DNA from: Cellulomonas sp. JZ18
Lineage (GTDB): Bacteria; Actinomycetota; Actinomycetes; Actinomycetales; Cellulomonadaceae
Reading direction: 5' to 3'
NCBI RefSeq assembly: GCF_009720485.1
Contig: NZ_CP045245.1
Coordinates: forward strand, 992,001-1,056,000
DNA length: 64,000 nt
Part shown: positions 57,230 to 64,000 of the stretch, one piece after another
Layout of the letters: every line of letters begins with the position of its first letter
How positions within the stretch are numbered: the stretch's first letter is position 1
Program-made: the position numbers and the translations under genes
The notes under the pieces: model-generated
The model's database searches: none
What the model saw: the letters and a program-made list of their open reading frames with translations, nothing else
What the model was told of the DNA's origin: nothing

Positions 57230-58354
57230 GTGAGCACCGACATCGAGATCGGACGTGGCAAGCGCGGCCGGCGCGCCTACTCCTTCGACGACATCGCGGT
57301 CGTGCCGTCGCGGCGCACCCGGGACCCGGAGGAGGTCTCGGTCGGCTGGCAGATCGACGCGTACCACTTCGACCTGCCGGTGCTGGCCGCGCCGATGGAC
57401 TCCGTGGTCAGCCCCGCGACCGCGGTGGCGCTCGGCAAGGCCGGCGGCGTCGGCGTCCTCGACCTCGAGGGTCTGTGGACGCGCTACGAGGACCCCGAGC
57501 CGCTGCTCGCGGAGATCGCGTCGCTCGACGCGGAGCGTGCGACGGCCCGCATGCAGGAGATCTACGCCGAGGGGATCAAGCCCGAGCTGATCCGCGCGCG
57601 CATCCAGGAGGTGCGCGACGCGGGCGTCACGGTCGCCGGCGCGCTCAGCCCGCAGCGCACGCAGGAGCACTGGCGCACCGTCGTGGACGCCGGGGTCGAC
57701 CTGTTCGTCATCCGTGGCACCACCGTCTCCGCCGAGCACGTGTCCGGCCGGGCCGAGCCGCTCAACCTCAAGCGGTTCATCTACGAGCTCGACGTCCCCG
57801 TGATCGTCGGCGGCGCGTCGACGTACACGGCCGCGCTGCACCTCATGCGCACGGGCGCCGCGGGCGTCCTCGTCGGGTTCGGCGGGGGAGCGGCGCACAC
57901 CACGCGCGTCTCGCTCGGCATCCACGCGCCGATGGCCACCGCCGTCGCCGACGTGGCCGCGGCGCGGCGCGACTACCTCGACGAGTCCGGCGGCCGGTAC
58001 GTGCACGTCATCGCCGACGGCGGTGTCGGGCGCTCGGGCGACCTCGTCAAGGCCATGGCCTGCGGTGCGGACGCCGTGATGCTCGGTGCGGCCCTCGCGC
58101 GCGCCGAGGAGGCGCCCGGGCGGGGCTACCACTGGGGTCCCGAGGCGCACCACCCCCAGCTGCCGCGCGGTGAGCGCGTGCACGTCGGCACCGCCGGCAC
58201 GCTGGAGCAGATCCTGTTCGGCCCCGGCCAGACGGCCGACGGCACGGTCAACCTCATCGGCGCGCTGCGCCGGGCGATGGCGACCACCGGCTACAGCGAC
58301 CTCAAGGAGCTGCAGCGCATCGAGGTCGTCGTCTCGCCCTACCAGCCGCACTGA
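57230..58354 (+). CDS. guaB3: GuaB3 family IMP dehydrogenase-related protein
   Basis: A 374-residue TIM-barrel protein of the IMPDH/GMPR family without CBS domains (RAYSFDDIAVVPSRRTRDPE; PMDSVVSPATAVALGKAGG). The position of the IMPDH catalytic Cys is His223 in GGGAAHTTRVS, so it is unlikely to act as an ordinary IMP dehydrogenase. GuaB3 of some bacteria has been proposed to be a GMP reductase, but those enzymes keep the Cys. The conserved phosphate loop (GADAVMLGAAL) is present, so it probably still binds a purine nucleotide. Confidence 0.9.
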   Translation: MSTDIEIGRGKRGRRAYSFDDIAVVPSRRTRDPEEVSVGWQIDAYHFDLPVLAAPMDSVVSPATAVALGKAGGVGVLDLEGLWTRYEDPEPLLAEIASLDAERATARMQEIYAEGIKPELIRARIQEVRDAGVTVAGALSPQRTQEHWRTVVDAGVDLFVIRGTTVSAEHVSGRAEPLNLKRFIYELDVPVIVGGASTYTAALHLMRTGAAGVLVGFGGGAAHTTRVSLGIHAPMATAVADVAAARRDYLDESGGRYVHVIADGGVGRSGDLVKAMACGADAVMLGAALARAEEAPGRGYHWGPEAHHPQLPRGERVHVGTAGTLEQILFGPGQTADGTVNLIGALRRAMATTGYSDLKELQRIEVVVSPYQPH

Positions 58355-58380
58355 CGGCGGCCCGGACGCCGGGCACCGAC

Positions 58381-58422
58381 GCGACGAGGGCGGCCACCCG
58401 CACGGGTGGCCGCCCTCGTCGC
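58381..58422. terminator. perfect 20-base-pair bidirectional terminator
   Basis: Bases 58381-58400 pair with 58403-58422 with only two bases between. It sits between the convergent guaB3 and siderophore ATPase genes. Confidence 0.85.
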
Positions 58423-58440
58423 GTCCCTGCGTCGGGGGTG

Positions 58441-59334
58441 TCAGGGGACGCGCTGCGTCAGTGGCTCCTCGCCGCCCACGGAGGCCCGCGCGTCGTCGAC
58501 GTCGCCACGCGGGCCCCCGTGGTGGCGGCCCAGCGGCAGCACGAGCGGCGAGCCGGCGACCGGGTCGGGCACGACGCGCGACTCCATGCCGAACACGTCG
58601 CGCACCATCTGCTCGGTGACCACGTCCGCCGGGTCGCCCTGGGCGTAGAGCCGGCCCTGCCGGACCGCCACGAGGTGGTCGGCGTAGCGCGCCGCGAGGT
58701 TGAGGTCGTGCAGGACCATGACCACGGTGGTGCCGCGCTCGCGGTTGAGGTCGGTGAGCAGGTCCAGCACCTCGACCTGGTGCGCGACGTCGAGGAACGT
58801 CGTCGGCTCGTCGAGCAGCAGCACGTCGGTGCGCTGCGCGAGGGCCATCGCGATCCACACCCGCTGGCGCTGCCCGCCGGACAGCTCGTCGACGGGTCGG
58901 TCGGCGAGCTCGAGCGTGTCGGTGGCGCGCAGCGCCTCCTCGACGATCGCGTCGTCCTCGGCGGTCCAGCGCTTCAGCCAGCCCTGGTGCGGGTAGCGGC
59001 CGCGGCCGACGAGGTCGGAGACGGCGATGCCCTCGGGCGCGACCGGCGTCTGCGGCAGCAGGCCCAGCACGGTGGCGACCTCGCGCGAGGGACGGTCGGT
59101 GATGGGGACGCCGTCGAGCAGGACCCGGCCCGAGCGGGTGCGCAGCAGGCGGGCCATGGCGCGCAGCAGCGTCGACTTCCCGCACGCGTTGGCGCCGACG
59201 ACGATCGTCACCCTGCCCGGCGGGACGACGAGCGACAGGTCGTGCACGACGACGCGGTCGTCGTACCCGATCGTCGCGTCCTCGACGGCGAGGGTGTGCA
59301 CGGCCGGCTCCTGCGGGGTGGGACGGGTGCTCAC
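58441..59334 (-). CDS. iron-siderophore ABC transporter ATP-binding protein
   Basis: A 297-residue ATPase of the FecE/FhuC type. Walker A GANACGKST, the Q-loop LLPQTPVAPEGIAVSDLV, signature LSGGQRQRVWIAMALAQ, Walker B LLLDEPTTFLD and the switch His (VVMVLHDLNLA) are complete. Last gene of the operon, overlapping the permease before it by four bases (GTGA). The C-terminal tail is longer than usual. Confidence 0.93.
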   Translation of the reverse strand: MSTRPTPQEPAVHTLAVEDATIGYDDRVVVHDLSLVVPPGRVTIVVGANACGKSTLLRAMARLLRTRSGRVLLDGVPITDRPSREVATVLGLLPQTPVAPEGIAVSDLVGRGRYPHQGWLKRWTAEDDAIVEEALRATDTLELADRPVDELSGGQRQRVWIAMALAQRTDVLLLDEPTTFLDVAHQVEVLDLLTDLNRERGTTVVMVLHDLNLAARYADHLVAVRQGRLYAQGDPADVVTEQMVRDVFGMESRVVPDPVAGSPLVLPLGRHHGGPRGDVDDARASVGGEEPLTQRVP

Positions 59335-60383
59335 AGGGTGCCTCCCGAGCGGTCGGACCTGGCCAGGAGCCAGAGGAGGTAGGGCGCGCCGACGACGCCG
59401 GTGACGACGCCGACGGGCAGACGGGCGGGGAGCAGGTGCTGGCCGACGAGGTCGCCGACGAGCACGAGCAGCGCGCCGACGAGCGCCGCGGGCACCACCA
59501 GCGAGCCCGTGCCGCGCACGAGACGCTGCGCGAGGGGGCCCGCGAGGAACGCGACGAAGGCGATCGGGCCGGTCGACGCGGTCGCCACCGAGATGAGCGC
59601 GACGGCGACCACGATGAGCGCCAGGCGGGTCCGGTCCGGGCGGACGCCGAGCCCTGCGGCGAGGTCGTCGCCGAGCTGCAGGGCCGCCAGGCGCCGCGAG
59701 AGCAGCACCGCGACCGGCGCGAGCACCAGCACGGGCACCGCGACCTGCGCGAAGCCCTCCCAGAAGGCGCTGTTGAGGCTGCCGCTGAGCCAGCGCATCG
59801 CGTCGGCGGCGTCGTAGACGTTCGCGCGCGTCAGGGCGTACTGGACGACGGACTGCAGCATGGCGCCGACGCCGATGCCGACGAGCACGAAGCGGGCGCC
59901 GTGCACGCCGCGCCGCCACGCGAGCAGGTAGATCGCGGTCGCGACGCCGATGCCCGCGACGACGGCGACGACCGGCACCGCGGTGCCGACGAGCCCGATC
60001 GACGTGATGGACAGGACCGCGGCCGCGCTGGCGCCGGCGGTGACGCCGATGATGTCGGGGCTGGCGAGCGGGTTGCGCAGCATCGTCTGGAAGACGACGC
60101 CGCCGATCCCGAAGGCGACGCCCACCAGGACGCCGGTGAGCACGCGCGGCAGGCGCAGGCGCCCGACCGTGAACGAGGCGCCGGGCACCTCCTGCCCGGT
60201 GAGCACGCGCAGCACGTCCCCGAGCGGGTACACCCGGTCGCCGACGACGAGCGAGACCACGGCGACCGCGAGCGTCACCGCCGCGAGCAGGCCGACGACG
60301 GCCCACCAGTGCCGGGCGCGCCGACGGCGGCCCGGGGCGACGACCGCGCCGGCCGGGACGGGCGGGGCCACGACGGCGCTCAC
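59331..60383 (-). CDS. iron-siderophore ABC transporter permease (FecCD family, second)
   Basis: A 350-residue polytopic permease of the FecCD family, around nine or ten membrane segments. Typical sequences: RLRLPRVLTGVLVGVAFGIG, FQTMLRNPLASPDIIGVTAG and STGPIAFVAFLAGPLAQRLV, followed by LPVGVVTGVVGAPYLLWLL. GTG 60383 overlaps the upstream permease stop. It forms the membrane channel with its neighbour. Confidence 0.92.
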   Translation of the reverse strand: MSAVVAPPVPAGAVVAPGRRRRARHWWAVVGLLAAVTLAVAVVSLVVGDRVYPLGDVLRVLTGQEVPGASFTVGRLRLPRVLTGVLVGVAFGIGGVVFQTMLRNPLASPDIIGVTAGASAAAVLSITSIGLVGTAVPVVAVVAGIGVATAIYLLAWRRGVHGARFVLVGIGVGAMLQSVVQYALTRANVYDAADAMRWLSGSLNSAFWEGFAQVAVPVLVLAPVAVLLSRRLAALQLGDDLAAGLGVRPDRTRLALIVVAVALISVATASTGPIAFVAFLAGPLAQRLVRGTGSLVVPAALVGALLVLVGDLVGQHLLPARLPVGVVTGVVGAPYLLWLLARSDRSGGTL

Positions 60384-61429
60384 AGCTCGCGCACCTTGGT
60401 GCGGCGGACGATCGCGATGAGCACCGGTGCGCCGAGCAGCGCCGTCATGATGCCCACCTGCAGCTCCTGCGGGCGGGCGACGACGCGGCCGAGCACGTCG
60501 GCGGCGACGAGCAGCACGGCGCCGAACGCCGCGGAGTAGGGGAGCACCCAGCGGTGGCTGGGCCCGGTGAACCCGCGCGCGAGGTGCGGCATCACGAGGC
60601 CGACGAAGGCGATGGGCCCGGCGACGGCGACCGCCGCGCCGGAGAGCAGGACCGCGGCGAGCGCGCCGAGGGCCCGCACCGTGCCCGTGTGCTGGCCGAG
60701 CCCGGTGGCGAGGTCGTCGCCGAGGGCGAGCGCGTCGAGCCCGCGCGCGACCGCCACGGCGAGCACGGCGCCGACGACGAGGAACGGCGCGACGGTGAGG
60801 ACGGCGCCCGTCTCGGCGCGGCCGAGCGAGCCGACCTGCCAGAAGCGGAACGTCTCGAGCACGTCGGTGCGCGTGAGCAGGACCATGCTGATCATCGACG
60901 TCACGGCGGCCGTCACGGCGGCGCCGGCGAGCGCGAGCTTGAGCGGCGTCGCGCCCCCGCGCCCGACGGAGCCGACCGCGTAGACGACCGCCATGGTCAC
61001 CGCGGCGCCGAGGAACGCGACCCAGACGTAGCCGAGCACCGTCGAGAGCCCGAACCAGGCGATGCCGACGACGACGGCCAGCGAGGCGCCGAAGCTGACG
61101 CCGAGGATGCCGGGGTCGGCGAGCGGGTTGCGGGTCAGGCCCTGCAGGACGGCGCCGGCCAGCCCGAGCGCGGCACCGACGACGAGGCCGAGCAGCGTGC
61201 GGGGCACGCGGGACGCCACGGCGGCCTGGGCGATGTCGTCGGGGTCGGGGTGCAGCACACCGGCGACGACGTCGGACCAGGTGACCACGCGCGAGCCGAA
61301 CGTCACCGACAGCACGCACACGACGACGAGCGCCAGCACGCACACGACGAGGCCGAGCACGCGCCGGCGCGACGACGCCGGCCGCCGCACCGCGGGCGGC
61401 GCCGGCGTCGTCGTGGGGGTGGTGGTCAC
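60380..61429 (-). CDS. iron-siderophore ABC transporter permease (FecCD family, first)
   Basis: A 349-residue FecCD permease (SRVPRTLLGLVVGAALGLAG; LQGLTRNPLADPGILGVSFG; AVAGPIAFVGLVMPHLARGF; GIMTALLGAPVLIAIV). It pairs with the second permease as a heterodimer. It begins 16 bases downstream of the substrate-binding lipoprotein gene. The N-terminal tail has repeated Thr/Pro. Confidence 0.92.
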   Translation of the reverse strand: MTTTPTTTPAPPAVRRPASSRRRVLGLVVCVLALVVVCVLSVTFGSRVVTWSDVVAGVLHPDPDDIAQAAVASRVPRTLLGLVVGAALGLAGAVLQGLTRNPLADPGILGVSFGASLAVVVGIAWFGLSTVLGYVWVAFLGAAVTMAVVYAVGSVGRGGATPLKLALAGAAVTAAVTSMISMVLLTRTDVLETFRFWQVGSLGRAETGAVLTVAPFLVVGAVLAVAVARGLDALALGDDLATGLGQHTGTVRALGALAAVLLSGAAVAVAGPIAFVGLVMPHLARGFTGPSHRWVLPYSAAFGAVLLVAADVLGRVVARPQELQVGIMTALLGAPVLIAIVRRTKVREL

Positions 61430-61445
61430 GGGAGGTGCGCCCGCG

Positions 61446-62501
61446 TCACTGCACGTTCTGGGCGGCCGCCTGGAAGAGGTCCAGGTAGTCCTCGAGCGCC
61501 CACGGGATCGACAGCACGGTCGGGCCGGACGTGGCCGACGCCAGCGGGGTGTTGTCGGGCAGGACCGCGACGGCGCCGTTCGCGATCGCGGGGATCTTCG
61601 ACCACAGCGGGTGGGCCTGCAGCGTCGGGAGCAGCGTCTCGTCGCCGTAGATCGCGACCATGTCCGCGTCGGCGATCTGGTCGGCCTGCTCGGCGGACAG
61701 GTCGACGTAGAACAGGCCGTCGTCCTCGAACGACTCCACGCTCTCGGGCAGGGTCATGCCGAGGTCCGAGAGGAGCTGCACGCGGGCGTCGATCTTGGTG
61801 TAGACGCCGATCGACGAGAGGTCCGTCGGGTCGACGTAGAGGTACGCGACCGACTTGCCGGCGACGTCGGGCCGCTCGGCGAGGGCGTCCTCGATCTGCT
61901 GCTCGACGTCGGCGACGACCGCCCGGGCCTCGTCCTCGCGGCCGAGGGCGCGCCCGTTCACCAGCGCCATGTCGCGCCAGCTGGTGCCCCAGGCGACCTC
62001 GGGGAAGGAGACCGTCGGCGCGATCTGCGACAGCGTCGTCCAGTCCTCCTCCGACAGGCCGGAGTAGGCCGCGAGCACGACGTCGGGCACGGTCTCGGAG
62101 ACGGCCTCGAAGTCGATCCCGTCGGACTCGTCGAACAGCACGGGCAGCTCGTCACCGGTGGCGCCGAGCTCCTCGAGCGCGGCGTAGGTCCACGGGTGGA
62201 TCCCGTCGCCGTCGTCGTCGCCGTACGTCTGGGCCGCCATGCCGACCGGCACGATCCCCAGCGCGAGCGGCACGTCGTGGTTGCCCCACGCGACGCTGGC
62301 GACGGCCTCGGGCTGCTCCTCGACGGTCGTCTCGCCGTAGGTGTTCTCGAGCGTGACCGGGAAGCCCCCGCCGGTGGCGGAGGTGGGCGTGGCATCGACA
62401 GTGCCGCCCTCGGTGCCGGAGCTGCAGGCGGCGAGCAGGAGTGCGGCGGCGGCGCCGGCGACGAGGGGTCGCAGGGCGCGGCGGCGGGGCGCAGTGCGCA
62501 T
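61446..62501 (-). CDS. iron-siderophore substrate-binding lipoprotein
   Basis: A 351-residue class III substrate-binding protein. The signal ends in the lipobox LLAAC with Cys26. The mature protein has the periplasmic-binding domain pattern typical of siderophore binders: TLENTYGETTVEEQPEAVAS at the start, and later EVAWGTSWRDMALVNGRALG. ATG 62501 follows AAGGAC. First gene of the four-gene operon, behind an iron box 60 bases upstream. Confidence 0.92.
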   Translation of the reverse strand: MRTAPRRRALRPLVAGAAAALLLAACSSGTEGGTVDATPTSATGGGFPVTLENTYGETTVEEQPEAVASVAWGNHDVPLALGIVPVGMAAQTYGDDDGDGIHPWTYAALEELGATGDELPVLFDESDGIDFEAVSETVPDVVLAAYSGLSEEDWTTLSQIAPTVSFPEVAWGTSWRDMALVNGRALGREDEARAVVADVEQQIEDALAERPDVAGKSVAYLYVDPTDLSSIGVYTKIDARVQLLSDLGMTLPESVESFEDDGLFYVDLSAEQADQIADADMVAIYGDETLLPTLQAHPLWSKIPAIANGAVAVLPDNTPLASATSGPTVLSIPWALEDYLDLFQAAAQNVQ

Positions 62502-62560
62502 CGTGTCCTTCGCAGGGGGAGTCGGCACGGGGCCGTCCGGCGGCGGGCAGGCCCGCCGTT

Positions 62561-62579
62561 GTAGGTAAGGCTCACCTTA
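62561..62579 (-). promoter_or_regulatory. DtxR/IdeR iron box
   Basis: Fifteen of 19 bases match the consensus TTAGGTTAGGCTAACCTAA, and the central AGGxxAGGCTxACCT is exact. It is about 60 bases upstream of the siderophore-binding gene. DtxR-type repressor with iron would switch off the operon. It is the only AT-richer, palindromic patch in this region. Confidence 0.88.
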
Positions 62580-62677
62580 GAGTACGCCGCGCTGCGGCCG
62601 GTACGTGGCGCGGGTCACCTCGACCCGCCGCCTCCCCGGCTGTCGACCGCTCCGGTTCTGTCCGGTCCCACACATCC

Positions 62678-62705
62678 GGGCATCCGAAAAAGTCCGGACG
62701 TGCCC
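62678..62705. promoter_or_regulatory. imperfect inverted repeat, possible operator
   Basis: GGGCA-TCCG (62678-62686) and CGGA-CG-TGCCC (62695-62705) are inverted around AAAAAGTC, just upstream of the DeoR promoter. It could be the self-regulation site of the DeoR protein. Confidence 0.35.
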
Positions 62706-62712
62706 GAACCTG

Positions 62713-62742
62713 TTGACGTTCCGCGGTGTGGCGGCGCATGCT
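62713..62742 (+). promoter_or_regulatory. promoter of the fructose operon
   Basis: TTGACG at 62713-62718 and CATGCT at 62737-62742 are 18 bases apart, with the -35 exact in five of six positions. Confidence 0.5.
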
Positions 62743-62766
62743 GGGACGACGAGGCCCGGACGGGCC

Positions 62767-62796
62767 GGGACGACGGAGTTCGGGACGACGGAGTTC
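62767..62796 (+). repeat. 15-bp perfect tandem duplication in the DeoR leader
   Basis: GGGACGACGGAGTTC occurs twice back to back (62767-62781 and 62782-62796), ending two bases before the GTG start at 62799. Each copy contains GGAG, so the Shine-Dalgarno sequence is duplicated. Confidence 0.85.
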
Positions 62797-62798
62797 AC

Positions 62799-63560
62799 GT
62801 GTACGCACCGGAGCGCCACCAGCAGATCCTCAGCAGAGCCCGCGCCGACGGGCGCGTCGACGTCACGCGCCTGGCGGTCGAGCTCGACGTCACACCGGAG
62901 ACGATCCGCCGGGACCTCACCGCGCTCGAGCGGCACGGCCTCGTGCGGCGCGTCCACGGCGGCGCCATCCCCGTCGAGCGCCTGGGCTTCGAGCCCGGCC
63001 TCGCCGACCGCGAGGGCATGCTCGCGGGCGAGAAGGAGCGCATCGCCAAGGCGGCCCTCGACGAGCTGCCCGACGGCGGCTCCGTCCTGCTCGACGCGGG
63101 CACGACGACCGTCCGCCTCGCGGAGCTGCTCCCCACGGACCGCGAGCTGACCGTCGTCACCCACGCGCTGCCCGTCGCGACCGTGCTCGCGCCGCGCCCC
63201 GGCACGACGCTGCACCTCGTCGGCGGGACCGTGCGCGGCCGCACCCTCGCCGCCGTCGGCTCGTGGGCGTTGCGCGACCTCGCCGAGATCCACGTCGACG
63301 TCGCGTTCCTGGGCGCCAACGGCATCACCGCCGAGCACGGCGTCACGACGCCCGACCTCGGGGAGGCCGCCGTCAAGCGCGCGCTCGTCGCGGCCGCCCG
63401 CCGCACGGTCGTCCTCGCCGACCACACGAAGGTGGGGCGCGTCGACCTCGCGCGCGTCGTCGACCTCGCCGACGTCGACACGCTCGTCACCGACTCGGCC
63501 GTCGAGCCCGAGCTCGCGGACGAGATCGAGCAGGCCGGCACGCGGGTGGTGCGCGCGTGA
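62799..63560 (+). CDS. DeoR/GlpR-family regulator, probable fructose-operon repressor
   Basis: A 253-residue regulator. The DeoR helix-turn-helix is near the start (DGRVDVTRLAVELDVTPETI, RRDLTALERHGLVRRVHGGA). The effector domain follows with the sugar-phosphate site DAGTTT and later FLGANGITAEHGVTTPD. It overlaps the next gene, a 1-phosphofructokinase, by four bases, typical of the fruR-fruK-fruA arrangement, so fructose-1-phosphate is the probable inducer. GTG 62799 has GGAG 6 bases upstream. Confidence 0.88.
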   Translation: MYAPERHQQILSRARADGRVDVTRLAVELDVTPETIRRDLTALERHGLVRRVHGGAIPVERLGFEPGLADREGMLAGEKERIAKAALDELPDGGSVLLDAGTTTVRLAELLPTDRELTVVTHALPVATVLAPRPGTTLHLVGGTVRGRTLAAVGSWALRDLAEIHVDVAFLGANGITAEHGVTTPDLGEAAVKRALVAAARRTVVLADHTKVGRVDLARVVDLADVDTLVTDSAVEPELADEIEQAGTRVVRA

Positions 63561-64000
63561 TCGTCACCGTCACCCCCAACCCGAGCGTCGACCGGGCGCT
63601 CGACCTCGACCGCCTGGAGGTCGGGGAGGTCAACCGTGCGCACACCACGCACGTGCACCCCGGCGGCAAGGGGATCAACGTCGCGCGGGCGCTCGCGCGG
63701 CACGGCGTCGCGGCGCTCGCGGTCGTGCCCACCGGCGGCCCGGACGGCACGCGCCTGACCGAGCTGCTCGCCGAGCACGGCGTCGCCGCCGTCCCCGTCC
63801 CGGTCGCCGGGGACACGCGCACGAACGTCACGCTCGTCGACGCCGACGGCAGCACGACCAAGGTGAACGCCCCGGGGCCGCGCATGGCGGAGGCCGAGGT
63901 CGACGCGCTGCTCGCGGCCGTCGACGCGCAGCTCGCCACCGGTCCGCAGGCGGTCGTCGCGGCCGGGTCGCTGCCCGCGGGCGTCGGGGACGCGTTCTTC
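63557..64000 (+). CDS. 1-phosphofructokinase family hexose kinase, partial
   Basis: The first 148 codons of a PfkB-family kinase; the frame is open at the window edge, about half of the expected 310 residues. The start IVTVTPNPSVDRALDLDRLE and HPGGKGINVARALARHGV are those of FruK/tagatose-6-phosphate kinase. GTG overlaps the DeoR stop (GTGA). FruK phosphorylates fructose-1-phosphate; a PTS EII gene would be expected next. Confidence 0.9.
   Translation, partial: MIVTVTPNPSVDRALDLDRLEVGEVNRAHTTHVHPGGKGINVARALARHGVAALAVVPTGGPDGTRLTELLAEHGVAAVPVPVAGDTRTNVTLVDADGSTTKVNAPGPRMAEAEVDALLAAVDAQLATGPQAVVAAGSLPAGVGDAFF

Overview
The window is a chromosomal segment of a high-GC Gram-positive bacterium (Actinomycetota). 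Gene order, WhiB and BldM-like regulators, short-LID adenylate kinase, zinc-type S14, a CIRCE-controlled groES, an LAxTG wall-anchored protein and Ala/Lys/Arg-rich ribosomal tails all fit. A member of the Micrococcales, probably Cellulomonas or a close relative, is my inference and was not tested by search. I see no transposase, phage gene, CRISPR array, tRNA or rRNA.

Layout. (1) 1-1100: the tail of an unknown protein, then a PadR/HAAS regulator-membrane pair on the minus strand. (2) 1.4-18.3 kb: the continuous S10-spc-alpha block, from rpsJ to rpmD and rplO, then secY-adk-map, infA-rpmJ-rpsM-rpsK, rpoA and rplQ; rpsD is not in it. (3) 18.5-28.6 kb: an interruption of the usual rplQ-truA-rplM order by a very large secreted repeat protein with an LAxTG sorting signal, an alpha/beta hydrolase, a ROK-type kinase, truA, a DUF5709-type acidic protein and an ABC-F ATPase. 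(4) 28.8-38 kb: rplM-rpsI, then glmM-def, a glutamine amidotransferase-like gene, a DedA protein, a lipoprotein, coaA, glmS and acpS. (5) 38-48.5 kb: nnrD-kinase-alr-tsaE-tsaB-rimI as a tightly overlapping operon, a rhodanese and a nitroreductase, tsaD, and a membrane-anchored unknown protein. (6) 48.5-58.4 kb: a second PadR/HAAS pair, a carboxylate-amine ligase with a THUMP-like methyltransferase, groES without groEL, whiB (WhiB3/WhiD type), a MerR regulator, a BldM-like orphan regulator, guaB and guaB3. (7) 58.4-62.6 kb: a siderophore uptake operon (lipoprotein, two permeases, ATPase) behind a near-consensus DtxR/IdeR iron box. (8) 62.7-64 kb: a DeoR-family regulator overlapping a 1-phosphofructokinase gene that runs off the window.

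How the genes work together: most of the window is translation (ribosomal proteins, L13/S9, initiation factor, deformylase, methionine aminopeptidase, Sec translocase, t6A synthesis) and cell-envelope precursor supply (glmS-glmM to UDP-GlcNAc, alr to D-Ala). CoA and ACP activation (coaA, acpS), guanine nucleotide supply (guaB, guaB3) and metabolite repair (nnrD) sit beside them. Accessory pieces are the wall-anchored repeat protein, the PadR modules, the rhodanese/nitroreductase insertion and the iron-uptake operon.

Two window-wide patterns deserve attention. First, five genes are each broken by an apparent loss of one base in a short G or C run, which looks more like systematic homopolymer under-calling than real gene decay. 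Second, about fourteen genes have a promoter -10-like hexamer ending 6-7 bases before the start codon, the hallmark of leaderless transcripts.
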